Source of the DNA: a bacterium
GTDB lineage: Bacteria > Verrucomicrobiota > Verrucomicrobiia > Limisphaerales > J093
Assembly (NCBI GenBank): GCA_021823625.1
Contig: JAKANS010000035.1
Span: 1 to 39,931 of the forward strand
Direction: 5' to 3'
DNA length: 39,931 nt
This document shows positions 16,440 through 25,575 of the stretch, piece by piece. The notes below the pieces were generated by a model. The model worked only from the letters and a program-made list of their open reading frames with translations, was not told the origin of the DNA and did not search any database. Each line of letters starts with the position of its first letter. Position 1 is the first letter of the stretch. The position numbers were made by a program, and so were the translations under genes.

Positions 16440-16831
16440 AATCCTATTGGGACACGTCCGCGCTGATTGTGGCCCTGCATGACGAGGCGCTACGCGGACG
16501 ATTGGACGTCGGCGAGCATGTGACCCGCGTGCACACGCTGGCCGAATTGTTCTCCACGCTCACGGGCGGACGCCTCCGGTTCAAGTACACACCCGCCGCG
16601 GCTTCGCTCTTGATCGAAGGGCTATGCCCGCGGCTGGCCTTTGTGGAGTTGGACGCGTCGCAAACGCGAGCGGCCCTGGCAGACGCCGGGAGCCGGGGCG
16701 TGACCGGCGGGCGGGTGCATGACTGGCTGCACGCGGTGGCGGCCGGACAGTCTGGAGCGGAACGGCTGTTGACCAGCAACGTGGATGATTTCCGCGACTT
16801 GGAAAGCGGTTGGACGGTGGAAGCGGTCTAA
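16436..16831 (+). CDS. PIN-domain toxin (VapC-like ribonuclease)
   Basis: A 131-residue PIN-domain protein, normal length for VapC. The metal-binding acidic residues are visible: Asp6 in YWDTSAL, Glu37 in TLAELFS, Asp96 in VHDWLHA, and Asp117 or Asp118 in TSNVDDFRDL. VapC toxins cleave RNA, often tRNA or rRNA, when free of antitoxin. All catalytic positions are present, so it is probably functional. It overlaps the antitoxin gene by 4 bp. The pair is inserted between the serine-hydrolase gene and the DUF-type gene at 16890, next to a decayed fragment of the latter. Confidence 0.87.
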   Translation: MKSYWDTSALIVALHDEALRGRLDVGEHVTRVHTLAELFSTLTGGRLRFKYTPAAASLLIEGLCPRLAFVELDASQTRAALADAGSRGVTGGRVHDWLHAVAAGQSGAERLLTSNVDDFRDLESGWTVEAV

Positions 16832-16889
16832 ACGAAAACCCGCCCTCCCAGTTCGCGGCGAACGATCTATCTCTTGCGTGGGGGGCGTT

Positions 16890-17591
16890 ATGGCTGCCGC
16901 GATTGAACCAAGCATGATTCGCGAAGACTACATCATCGGTTGGATCAAACGGTACATCCGCTGGCTGGCGGAAATCGCCGGCTTTGTGAAAACCGCCGAT
17001 TACGAAGCGGCGGCGCGCCGCGTCGATCTCGCGCTTCGCGATCTGCTGGGAATCGGTCCCGACTCGGTGCTCGCACTTACCGACGGCGAGTTGCTGGCCC
17101 GCCTCACGGTCGATGAGCCTCCGCCCGTGGTCCGCGACAAATGCCTGCTCCTGGCCGCACTGCTCAACCACCTGGGCAGCGCCGCGTCGGGCCAAAACAA
17201 CGCTGACGTGGCGCGCGACTGCTGGCTCAAGGCGCTGCAAATCGTGCTGGCGACGCAACTGCAGGGCCGCGGGGAAGACTGGCCGGAATTCGCTCCGGCA
17301 GTGCCCGACTTGATGGCCCGGCTCCAGCCCACCGAATTGCCGTCGCGCACGCACGCTGCGTTGTTGATCTACCACGAGCAGCGGGGCGAGTTCGCAAAAG
17401 CCGAGGACGCGCTGTTCCGGCTGCTGGACGCGACGGAGCAGGCGCCCGCAGCGGTCGAGATTGGGTTCGGCTTTTACCAGCGAATGGGCGTGCTCAGCGA
17501 CGACGCGTTGGCCGCTGGTGACTTCAGCCGCGCGGAAGTGGCGGCGGGATTGGCGGAGTTGCAACGCCGACAGGAAGGCGCGGCGCCTTGA
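16890..17591 (+). CDS. helical repeat protein of unknown function (possibly DUF6483)
   Basis: A 233-residue, almost entirely helical cytoplasmic protein. It begins IREDYIIGWIKRYIRWLAEI and contains LALRDLLGIG, LLARLT, a central DKCLLLAALLNHLG helix, and a TPR-like C-terminal section (YHEQRGEFAKAEDALFRLLD). The DYI...I...R start resembles DUF6483 proteins, which is a tentative recollection. Function unknown. The ATG at 16890 has a G-rich stretch (GGGGGG, 16880-16885) at suitable distance. An ATG at 16914 would begin exactly at MIREDY and is a credible alternative. A block of this gene's 5' region also occurs in decayed form at 16082-16166. Convergent with sufS. Confidence 0.72.
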   Translation: MAAAIEPSMIREDYIIGWIKRYIRWLAEIAGFVKTADYEAAARRVDLALRDLLGIGPDSVLALTDGELLARLTVDEPPPVVRDKCLLLAALLNHLGSAASGQNNADVARDCWLKALQIVLATQLQGRGEDWPEFAPAVPDLMARLQPTELPSRTHAALLIYHEQRGEFAKAEDALFRLLDATEQAPAAVEIGFGFYQRMGVLSDDALAAGDFSRAEVAAGLAELQRRQEGAAP

Positions 17592-17667
17592 AACCGAAAA
17601 CTGGCCGCGTCGAGGCGTGCCACTGATGGCCGTTGCCATCGCCACAGTTCGCCCACCTAGTGAGAAC

Positions 17668-17688
17668 GAGGCCGACCGGCGAGGCCTC
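17668..17688. terminator. possible hairpin between convergent genes
   Basis: GAGGCC (17668-17673) and GGCCTC (17683-17688) form a 6-bp GC stem with a 9-base loop in the gap between the convergent 16890 gene and sufS. There is only a weak T-rich flank on the minus strand (GTTCTC), so termination is a guess. Confidence 0.25.
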
Positions 17689-17714
17689 TCGGAGTTCAAC
17701 GCATTGGGAGCGCC

Positions 17715-18977
17715 TCAAACGCCGAAGAAGCGTTGAATCTCGCGGAGCACCTCGACGAACCGATCCACCTCGGCGCGGGTGTTGTAGAAATAGAAACTGG
17801 CGCGCGCGGTCGAGGCCACGCCGAGCTTGCGCATGAGCGGCTGGTTGCAGTGATGGCCGCCGCGCAAGGCGACGCCAAACTGGTCGGCCACGGTCACCAC
17901 GTCATGCGCGTGCACGTCGTCCAGGAGGAAACTGACCAAGCCGGCGCGGCCGACCTTCGGTCCGAAGAGTCGGATGCCTTTCAACCGCGCCATCGATTCG
18001 TACGCGTAGGCGCCCAGTTCCTGGTCGTGGCGCCAGATGCGGTCGCGGCCCACGGCATCGAGGTAATCCATCGCTGCGGCCAGGCCGATGGCGCCGGCAA
18101 TGTGCGGTGTGCCCGCCTCGAACTTGTGCGGCAGCGTGTTCCAGTGGCTCTCGAAAAAGTCCACGCTCGAGATCATGTCGCCGCCGCCCTGCCACGGCGG
18201 CATGGCGTCGAGCAATTCCTGCCGGCCCCAAAGCACGCCGGTGCCGGTCGGGCCGCAAATCTTGTGGCCCGAAAACGCCAGGAAGTCGCAGCCGAGCGCG
18301 CGAACGTCCACCGGCAGATGACCCGCGCTCTGGGCGGCGTCCACGAGCGTGACCGCGCCGACTTTGCGCGCGCGCTCGACGAGTTCGGCGACGGGATTGA
18401 CGGTGCCCAGCGTGTTCGAGATGTGGGTGAAGGCAAAGAGCTTCACACCCGGCGTGAGCACCGCATCGAGTTGGCGGAGGTTGAGCAGTCCTTCGTCGCC
18501 GGTCACCGGAAGATAAACCAGTTTGGCGCCGGTCTTGGCGGCAACAAGTTGCCAAGGGACCAGGTTGCTGTGGTGCTCCATCTCGGTGAGCAGGATGCGG
18601 TCGCCGGGTTTGAGATTCGCCACGCCCCAGGTGTTCGCCACCAGGTTGATGCTCTCGGTCGTGCCGCGCGTGAAGATGACTTCCTGCGAGCCGGCGGCGT
18701 GAATGAAGTTCGCGACGCGCTCACGGGCGCCTTCGTAACCGGTGGTGGCGCGGTTGCTCAGTTCGTGAATGCCGCGGTGGACGTTCGCGTTGTCCTGCCG
18801 GTAATAGCGGTCCAGCGCTTCGATCACCGGGAGCGGCTTCTGGCTGGTGGCGGCGTTGTCGAAATAGATCAGCGGATGGCCGTTGACCGTTTGGTGCAGC
18901 GCCGGGAAGTCGGCCCGCACCGCGTCCCAGGCAGGGGCGCTGACTTTCGATTTCAGTTGGGCGGTTTCGGCGATCAT
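17715..18977 (-). CDS. sufS: cysteine desulfurase SufS
   Basis: A 420-residue PLP enzyme (class V aminotransferase fold, group II desulfurase). It releases sulfur from cysteine as an enzyme persulfide for Fe-S cluster assembly. The PLP lysine is Lys239 in FSGHKICGPTG. His136 in TEMEHHSNLVPW stacks on PLP. The persulfide cysteine is Cys377 in ALRGGHHCNQPLM, in the short SufS-type loop rather than the longer IscS loop. The length is standard. It is the last gene of the operon, 37 bp after sufT. Sulfur is expected to pass to SufU, whose gene is two upstream. Confidence 0.95.
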   Translation of the reverse strand: MIAETAQLKSKVSAPAWDAVRADFPALHQTVNGHPLIYFDNAATSQKPLPVIEALDRYYRQDNANVHRGIHELSNRATTGYEGARERVANFIHAAGSQEVIFTRGTTESINLVANTWGVANLKPGDRILLTEMEHHSNLVPWQLVAAKTGAKLVYLPVTGDEGLLNLRQLDAVLTPGVKLFAFTHISNTLGTVNPVAELVERARKVGAVTLVDAAQSAGHLPVDVRALGCDFLAFSGHKICGPTGTGVLWGRQELLDAMPPWQGGGDMISSVDFFESHWNTLPHKFEAGTPHIAGAIGLAAAMDYLDAVGRDRIWRHDQELGAYAYESMARLKGIRLFGPKVGRAGLVSFLLDDVHAHDVVTVADQFGVALRGGHHCNQPLMRKLGVASTARASFYFYNTRAEVDRFVEVLREIQRFFGV

Positions 18978-19014
18978 TGCAGCGGAATCGAGTGGGCGCG
19001 TGCCCAGGCCATGT

Positions 19015-19581
19015 TCACATCAATCCCAGTTCGAGCCGGGCGGCTTCGGTCATCATGTGCTGGCTCCACGGCGGGTCCCAGACGAGCTCGACGTTGACCT
19101 CGTCCACGTTCTCGAGCCCCAGCACCTTGTTCTGCGCGTCCTGCTGGATCACTGGACCCATGCCGCAACCCGGCGCGGTCAGGGTCATCTTGATGTCCAC
19201 CTTGTAGGTGCCGCCGCTGGCGAGCGGGCTGACCTGGCAATCGTACACGAGGCCCAGATCGACAATGTTCACCGGGATTTCCGGGTCGTAGCAGGTTTTA
19301 AGGGTGTTCCAAACCTCTTTCTCCACTTCCTCGCGGGTCTGCGGTTTGACGCTGGCGGGCGTCGCCTTGGCGGACGCTGACAGCCCGAGCGCGTCGGCGT
19401 CGCGATTGTCCACGCGGAACATGTTGCCGTTCACGACGACGGTGTAAGTACCGCCGAGCGCCTGGGTGATGTAGGCCGTTTCGCCGGCCAGCAATTGCAC
19501 CTTGGTGCCGACGGGCACGACGGTGGCCTCGACGTCGCGGGTGAGGACCACTTTGTCAGGAATGGAGGTGGCGGTCGTCAT
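19015..19581 (-). CDS. sufT: SufT family Fe-S assembly factor
   Basis: A 188-residue SufT protein. The N-terminal 90 residues are a beta-rich region specific to SufT (VEATVVPVGTKVQLLAGETA, TYTVVVNGNMFRV). The C-terminal half is a DUF59/MIP18-type domain with CYDPEIPVNIVDLGLVYD and the conserved cysteine in TLTAPGCGMG. The domain helps maturation of Fe-S proteins. Family members assist cluster delivery when demand is high. It starts 7 bp after the sufU stop, consistent with coupling. Confidence 0.93.
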   Translation of the reverse strand: MTTATSIPDKVVLTRDVEATVVPVGTKVQLLAGETAYITQALGGTYTVVVNGNMFRVDNRDADALGLSASAKATPASVKPQTREEVEKEVWNTLKTCYDPEIPVNIVDLGLVYDCQVSPLASGGTYKVDIKMTLTAPGCGMGPVIQQDAQNKVLGLENVDEVNVELVWDPPWSQHMMTEAARLELGLM

Positions 19582-19588
19582 GATGGAA

Positions 19589-20035
19589 TTACTCGGTGGA
19601 GACGGGTTGGTCCTGGCCGTCGAGTGCGGCGAGGGTGGCGTGCCAGGCCAGCATGGCGCACTTCACGCGCGCCGGGAATTTATGCACGCCCGCGAACACC
19701 TCGAGCTTGCCCAGGTCGCCCCCGCTGGTCTGGCCTTTGGTGAGGAGGTCGTGCACGCGCTCGAACATCTGCTTCACTTCGGCCTTCGAGCGGCCTTTCA
19801 CCGCCTCGGTCAGGAGCGAGGCCGAGGCTTTCGAGATCGCGCACCCGGAGCCCTGGAAACCGATGTCCTTGATCACGTCGCCGTCCATTTCGAGGTACAG
19901 CGCAATGTTGTCGCCGCACAGGGGATTGTGGCCTTGGGCCGTGCGCGTGGCGGCCTCGAGCCGGCGGAAGTTCCGCGGGCTCTTGCTGTGATCGATGATG
20001 ACCTGCTGGTACAGGTCGTTGAGATCGTCAAACAT
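19589..20035 (-). CDS. sufU: SufU sulfur-transfer zinc protein
   Basis: A 148-residue IscU-fold protein with the SufU zinc ligands Cys40, Asp42 (NPLCGDN), Cys65 (GSGCAISKAS) and Cys126 (RVKCAML). The 15-20 residue insertion before the last cysteine is typical of SufU and absent from IscU. It accepts persulfide sulfur from SufS by zinc-ligand exchange and passes it to the SufBCD scaffold. It lies 21 bp after sufD and 7 bp before sufT. Confidence 0.94.
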   Translation of the reverse strand: MFDDLNDLYQQVIIDHSKSPRNFRRLEAATRTAQGHNPLCGDNIALYLEMDGDVIKDIGFQGSGCAISKASASLLTEAVKGRSKAEVKQMFERVHDLLTKGQTSGGDLGKLEVFAGVHKFPARVKCAMLAWHATLAALDGQDQPVSTE

Positions 20036-20056
20036 CGTTGTCGTTTCCCCGGCCGC

Positions 20057-21457
20057 TCAGTTGTGCGCCCCGACGTGCACGGGTTCGTGTCGCTCCAGCC
20101 GGTCCCAGACGATCTGGTCCAGCTCGCTCCGGATCGGCGTGCTGCGGACGCGGTCGATGATCTCGCCGGCGAAGGCGTGAATCAACATCCGCCGCGCGGT
20201 CTCCAGCGGAATGCCGCGGGCGCGCAGGTAGAAAATGTGCTCGGGATGAAGCTGCCCGATCGTGGCGCCGTGCGTGCACTTTACGTCGTCGGCGTAAATC
20301 TCCAACTGCGGCTTGGTGTCCGCGGTGGCTTCGTCCGACAGGAGCATGTTCTTGTTCGTCTGCTTGGCGTCGGTCTTCTGCGCACCGGGCCGGACGAGGA
20401 TGCGCCCGTGGAAGACGCCCTTGGATTTGTCGGCCAGGATGCCGTTGAAGTACTCGTGGCTGGCGCAGTTCGGCTGCGCGTGGTCCACGATCATGTGATG
20501 GTCGGCGAGCCGCTGGCCGTCGGCGAGGTACAGCCCGTTGAGCACGGCCTCGATGCCTTCGCCCGCCAGGCAGGCGCGAATGTTGTACCGCGAGAGGCGG
20601 GCGCCGAGGGCGAGCGAATGCAGATTCAGGTTCGTGCTCCGCCCCAGCCGGCCGTGAAACGCGGCGAGGTGAAACGCGGACTCGTTTTCGTCCTGGAGGC
20701 GCATGTGCTCGATCGCCGCGCCGTCGTCGGTGGCCAGTTCGGTCACCGCGTTGGTGACGTGCGGATCGGTGCCCAGGGAAATGTACTGTTCGATCACCGT
20801 CGCCTGGCTGGCCGCGCCGGCAACGATCAGGTTCCGCGTGAACACAGCGGCGCCCGGCTCGCAGCCCGTGGCGATGAACACCAGCCGGATCGGGTCCGCC
20901 ACCGCCCGCCGGGCCGGCAGGTGAATGAACGCCCCGTCGGTGAAGAACGCTTCGTTCAGCGCGGTGAACGCCTGGCCTTCGCTGCTGGCCAGCCGGGTCA
21001 GGTGCGGTTCGAGCGCCCCGGCGTGCGTCTCCAGCGCCGCGGCCAGGTTCGTCACCACCACGCCGCCGGTGTGCGGCTGGATCGCGGACCGTTCGGGCGC
21101 GAAGCGGCCATCGACGAACACGAGCCGGTCGCCGGGCAACTGCGCGAACGGCAGGCTCGCAAGTGTTTCGCCATTGACCACGTGGTCGCTTGCCGACGGC
21201 GCCAACCGAAACGGCAGTGCCGTCAACGGTGCAAGGTTGGTGAAGCGCCAGTCTTCGTCGCGCGGGGTCGGAAAGCCGAGTTCCGAGAAGCGATTCAAGC
21301 CGATGCGGCGGGCCGTCTGCAGCCAGGCGGGTTCGCCGGCCGCAGGTGCCCAGGACGTCAGCGCCGAATGATACGGTCCGTCCTTGCCGACCGCCGTGCG
21401 GGGTTGGGTTTCGATCTGAGGTTCCAAGGTGGTAACCATGGGTGTCGCTCCGGTCAT
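20057..21457 (-). CDS. sufD: SufD scaffold subunit
   Basis: A 466-residue SufBD-family protein, partner of SufB in the SufBC2D scaffold. The N-terminal helical domain has RTAVGKDGPYHSAL and GFPTPRDEDWRFTNL, typical of SufD. The core is the right-handed beta-helix, with LNLHSLALGARLSRYNI and the C-terminal CTHGATIGQLHPEHIFYL. The His in CTHGA is the residue implicated with SufB in cluster formation. The ATG at 21457 overlaps the sufC stop by one base (TGATG). A start 30 bases earlier is possible but lies inside sufC. The protein is slightly longer than E. coli SufD (423). Confidence 0.93.
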   Translation of the reverse strand: MTGATPMVTTLEPQIETQPRTAVGKDGPYHSALTSWAPAAGEPAWLQTARRIGLNRFSELGFPTPRDEDWRFTNLAPLTALPFRLAPSASDHVVNGETLASLPFAQLPGDRLVFVDGRFAPERSAIQPHTGGVVVTNLAAALETHAGALEPHLTRLASSEGQAFTALNEAFFTDGAFIHLPARRAVADPIRLVFIATGCEPGAAVFTRNLIVAGAASQATVIEQYISLGTDPHVTNAVTELATDDGAAIEHMRLQDENESAFHLAAFHGRLGRSTNLNLHSLALGARLSRYNIRACLAGEGIEAVLNGLYLADGQRLADHHMIVDHAQPNCASHEYFNGILADKSKGVFHGRILVRPGAQKTDAKQTNKNMLLSDEATADTKPQLEIYADDVKCTHGATIGQLHPEHIFYLRARGIPLETARRMLIHAFAGEIIDRVRSTPIRSELDQIVWDRLERHEPVHVGAHN

Positions 21458-22245
21458 CAGGCCGCTTCCGCCGCGCAACCCGCGCAAGTGTTGCAGCCGA
21501 GGATCCAGTCGTAGCCCTTTGCCTCGAGCGCCAGCGCCAGTTCTTTGCCGCCCGACGTGGCGATGCGTCCACCGCAGAGGACGTGCACAAAATCGGGCAC
21601 GATGTAGTCGAGCAGGCGTTGGTAGTGCGTGATCACGAGTTGGGCGTTGTCATCGCGCTTGAGCTTGTTGACGCCGTTGGCCACGACGCGCAGCGCGTCA
21701 ATGTCCAGCCCCGAATCGGTCTCGTCGAGCACGGCGAGTTTGGGTTCGAGGACCGCCATCTGGAAAATCTCGTTCCGCTTTTTCTCGCCGCCGGAGAACC
21801 CGACGTTCACCGCGCGCTTGAGCAAGGCTTCATCGAGTTCAAGCAGGTGGATCCTTTCCTTCACGAACTGCAAAAACTCGACCGCGTCCAGTTCCGGCAA
21901 GCCGCGATGCTTGCGGAGTTCGTTGAGAGCGGCCTTGAGAAAGTAAGTGGAGTTCACGCCGGGAATCTCCACCGGGTACTGAAACGCCAGGAACAACCCC
22001 TCCCTGGCGCGTTCCTCCGGGTCGAGTTCGAGCAGGTTCTGGCCGAGGTAATGCGCCTCGCCGGAGACGATGTCGTAACCGTCGCGGCCGGCCAGGACGG
22101 CGGCGAGCGTGCTCTTGCCGCTGCCGTTGGGGCCCATGATGGCGTGGACTTCGCCGGGGTTGACGGTGAGGTTGACGCCCCGCAGGATGTGCTTGCCTTG
22201 GACGCCGGCGTGCAGGTCTTTGATTTCGAGGATCGGTTGGCTCAT
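21457..22245 (-). CDS. sufC: SufC ATPase with cysteine-rich tail
   Basis: A 262-residue ABC-type ATPase that drives conformational change of the SufBCD scaffold. Walker A is GPNGSGKST, the ABC signature is FSGGEKKR, Walker B is LAVLDETDSGLD, and the H-loop is VITHYQ. The SufC-type ETDSGLDIDALR is intact. The C-terminus is odd: after the usual ending (GYDWILG) it carries CNTCAGCAAEAA, with Cys251, Cys254 and Cys257, about a dozen residues beyond typical SufC. The sufC stop overlaps the sufD start, and 10 bp separate it from the nuclease-like gene upstream. Confidence 0.95.
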   Translation of the reverse strand: MSQPILEIKDLHAGVQGKHILRGVNLTVNPGEVHAIMGPNGSGKSTLAAVLAGRDGYDIVSGEAHYLGQNLLELDPEERAREGLFLAFQYPVEIPGVNSTYFLKAALNELRKHRGLPELDAVEFLQFVKERIHLLELDEALLKRAVNVGFSGGEKKRNEIFQMAVLEPKLAVLDETDSGLDIDALRVVANGVNKLKRDDNAQLVITHYQRLLDYIVPDFVHVLCGGRIATSGGKELALALEAKGYDWILGCNTCAGCAAEAA

Positions 22246-22255
22246 GTGGAATGAA

Positions 22256-22945
22256 TTACCGGCTGTTCTTCTTTGAGTACTTTTGCTGCTGTTTTACATA
22301 TACTTTAAGCAGCTCACGCATCGCGAATGGGTGATCTTCCTCACCCTTATAGTCTTTGCTAAGCCTCGTGAAGGCTGTACCACACTCATCGTGCCGAAAC
22401 TTGAATAAACACTCTTTGAAGGAGACAGCGCCCTGCCGAAAACTAGCGGCCGTCTTCGCCGCCAGTCGTATTACCCCTTCGGAGTAGTCTCGCAAGGAAA
22501 CATCTCCGCGGCGGAACGTGCTCGCCTCGTAAAAGAGTTCTGCAAGTGCTCGCCTGGTAATCGGCAATCCTCTTGGGCTGGTACCGTACATTACTCCTGC
22601 GATGTTTGGTCGTCCTCCAACTGACACAAAGAACATCTTCTCAGACTCATTGGACAGCACAAGCGCAGCATTGTTGATGAATTCTCTGATCTTGGCTTCG
22701 GTTTCCAAGAGCTTCGCAGGTGTCGGCTTGATCTCGAACCAGCCCACCTTGTGAACACGGAAATCTGGAGTGTAAGGAATACCCGATGGCAACTGAAATC
22801 TCTTCGGCTCGTATTGCCACTTGAGCCCGCATTGCGTGAAAAACACTGCCCAGCGAGCTTCTAGCAGACTTCTGAATGGTACTCGCTTGCCACCCGCAGT
22901 TTCGAGGAAGGTGATTCGACTCTGGATATCAGTTTCGGTTGGCAT
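22256..22945 (-). CDS. PD-(D/E)XK nuclease-like protein inside the suf operon
   Basis: A 229-residue protein that I assign to the PD-(D/E)XK nuclease fold from motifs only. Glu29 is in FRSLLEARWAVFF, followed by WQYEPKRFQLPSGIPYTPDF with Asp61, and then Glu71 and Lys73 in GWFEIKP. This order (E, PD, ExK) and the YEP-x-F step match small nucleases of phage and genomic islands. The second half is helical and unassigned. It starts 2 bp after sufB and ends 10 bp before sufC, with AAGGGAG in the sufB end as a possible ribosome-binding site. Base composition is visibly lower in GC than the flanking suf genes, suggesting recent acquisition. No cognate methylase is near. Known suf operons do not carry this gene. 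Confidence 0.75.
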   Translation of the reverse strand: MPTETDIQSRITFLETAGGKRVPFRSLLEARWAVFFTQCGLKWQYEPKRFQLPSGIPYTPDFRVHKVGWFEIKPTPAKLLETEAKIREFINNAALVLSNESEKMFFVSVGGRPNIAGVMYGTSPRGLPITRRALAELFYEASTFRRGDVSLRDYSEGVIRLAAKTAASFRQGAVSFKECLFKFRHDECGTAFTRLSKDYKGEEDHPFAMRELLKVYVKQQQKYSKKNSR

Positions 22946-22947
22946 GG

Positions 22948-24393
<1,446 letters not shown>

Positions 24394-24427
24394 CGTGGCT
24401 TGGAAAGGTTGAGGCAGCTCTCAGGTG

Positions 24428-24880
24428 TCATTTATGCCTTTTCTTCGCGGCGCACTGCGGGCAAAGCCCGCTGAAGGCAATCTCGAAGCTCCGCATCCGG
24501 AACCCGTTCGGCAGCGTCATCGCCGGGTGGCCGGCTTCGGGGTCGGTGTCGATGTCGTAGGTGCCGCCGCATTCGTCGCAATAAAAGTGGTGGTGTTCGT
24601 TCATGTTCGAGCAATAACGCGTGGCGCCGCGGTCGTGGTGAACCTGTTTGACCAGGCCGCATTTCACCAGGGTGTCGAGGCAGTTGTACACGGTGGCCAT
24701 CGAGATGTCTGGCATCCGGCCTTTGGCCCGGATGAACACCTCTTCCGCGCTCGGGTGATCGCGTTTCTGGAGCAGCACGCTGTACACCTCGCGCCGCTGG
24801 GCGGTGAGGCGCGAGCCGGTGCGGGCGAGCCGCTCGTTGAGCTGTTCGTCCACAAACTCGTTGTGCATTTGCTTCTTCAC
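24428..24880 (-). CDS. Fur-family repressor, PerR-like
   Basis: A 150-residue Fur-family DNA-binding protein. The winged helix is at about 20-90 with the recognition helix near ISMATVYNCLDTL. The structural zinc site is Cys101-x2-Cys104 and Cys140-x2-Cys143. Regulatory-site residues by alignment to B. subtilis PerR are His42, His96, His98 and Asp109. Asp109 sits where PerR has Asp104 and Fur has Glu, favouring peroxide sensing over pure iron sensing. It is first in the suf operon and preceded by a perfect 19-bp Fur/PerR-type palindrome, so autoregulation of the whole operon is likely. The ATG at 24880 is used. Met5 is possible. Confidence 0.88.
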   Translation of the reverse strand: MKKQMHNEFVDEQLNERLARTGSRLTAQRREVYSVLLQKRDHPSAEEVFIRAKGRMPDISMATVYNCLDTLVKCGLVKQVHHDRGATRYCSNMNEHHHFYCDECGGTYDIDTDPEAGHPAMTLPNGFRMRSFEIAFSGLCPQCAAKKRHK

Positions 24881-24918
24881 GCCGCGCGAAAGCTAGCGCG
24901 GCTTCGGCGCCTGTCAAT

Positions 24919-24937
24919 ATTTAGAACAATTCTAAAT
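24919..24937. promoter_or_regulatory. Fur/PerR-type operator of the suf operon
   Basis: ATTTAGAA-CAA-TTCTAAAT is a perfect 19-bp palindrome, 38 bp upstream of the regulator start. Its core TTAGAACAATTCTAA follows the 7-1-7 layout of PerR boxes. On the minus strand a TTGACA (24917-24912) lies just downstream and could be a -35 box, so bound repressor would block the promoter. Confidence 0.78.
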
Positions 24938-25065
24938 CCAGTCTGCGCGTGGCCCACGAGGGAGTGCCGCGTGCTGGGGATACCCTGGCAAGGAAATAGA
25001 CCGCCCGGTGCCCGCCAACCCGAAACTGCATTGCCGGAGCCGCGCCGAGACGCTGAAATGCCGGC

Positions 25066-25560
25066 GTGGTCATCACCCGTCGCCATTTCCTATCGCTTGC
25101 CGCCGCCGGCGCCGCGGGCACGGCGCTCGCTCCGCTTCATTCCCTGAGTGCTGCGTCGCCGCCGGACTGGCGGTTCGCGCCGGAGCGGAACGTGATTCCA
25201 GCGCCGACCGACCCAGCGCTCTGGCCCGAATTTCGCCGGCAACTGGCCGAATGGCGGACCGCGAAGCGCCGGGAGTTGAACTACTCGGATGCACTCTACC
25301 ACCAGCCGGAGTTCGCCTGGGTGCCGGCGAACTTCGCCTGCTGCTTTCTGATGTTGAACGACGAGTTGTTCTACGACGCGAAATCGGGCGCCTACACCGT
25401 GGCCAAGCTGCTGGAGCACGGCCGGACCGAGTTTGGAGGGTTCGACAGCGTGGTGCTCTGGCACGCCTACCCGCGGATTGGTCTGGACGCGCGGAACCAA
25501 TTCGATTTTTACCGCGACCAACCGGGTGGCCTCGCCGGTCTGCGCGGCGCGCGCAACTAA
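25066..25560 (+). CDS. N-terminal part of split Tat-exported glycosidase-like/SUMF1 protein
   Basis: 164 residues starting at GTG 25066 with a twin-arginine signal (TRRHFLSLAAAGAAG) and probable cleavage after LSAAS. The mature part reads like the start of a TIM-barrel carbohydrate-active protein (FGGFDSVVLWHAYPRIGLDA). The frame ends at TAA 25558-25560. The same frame continues directly with FDRAGVRVFLDYNPWDT, which completes the sequence context of this domain. So this is the first quarter of one ancestral 733-residue protein, not a separate gene. An ATG is not available, and the Tat motif supports the GTG. Confidence 0.78.
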   Translation: MVITRRHFLSLAAAGAAGTALAPLHSLSAASPPDWRFAPERNVIPAPTDPALWPEFRRQLAEWRTAKRRELNYSDALYHQPEFAWVPANFACCFLMLNDELFYDAKSGAYTVAKLLEHGRTEFGGFDSVVLWHAYPRIGLDARNQFDFYRDQPGGLAGLRGARN

Positions 25561-25575
25561 TTCGACCGCGCCGGC

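Noticed and set aside
17733..19097. 454-codon plus-strand frame opposite sufS
   Set aside because: It is the antisense shadow of sufS, with no domain.
19502..21514. 670-codon plus-strand frame opposite sufT, sufU and sufD
   Set aside because: Antisense shadow of three well-supported suf genes.
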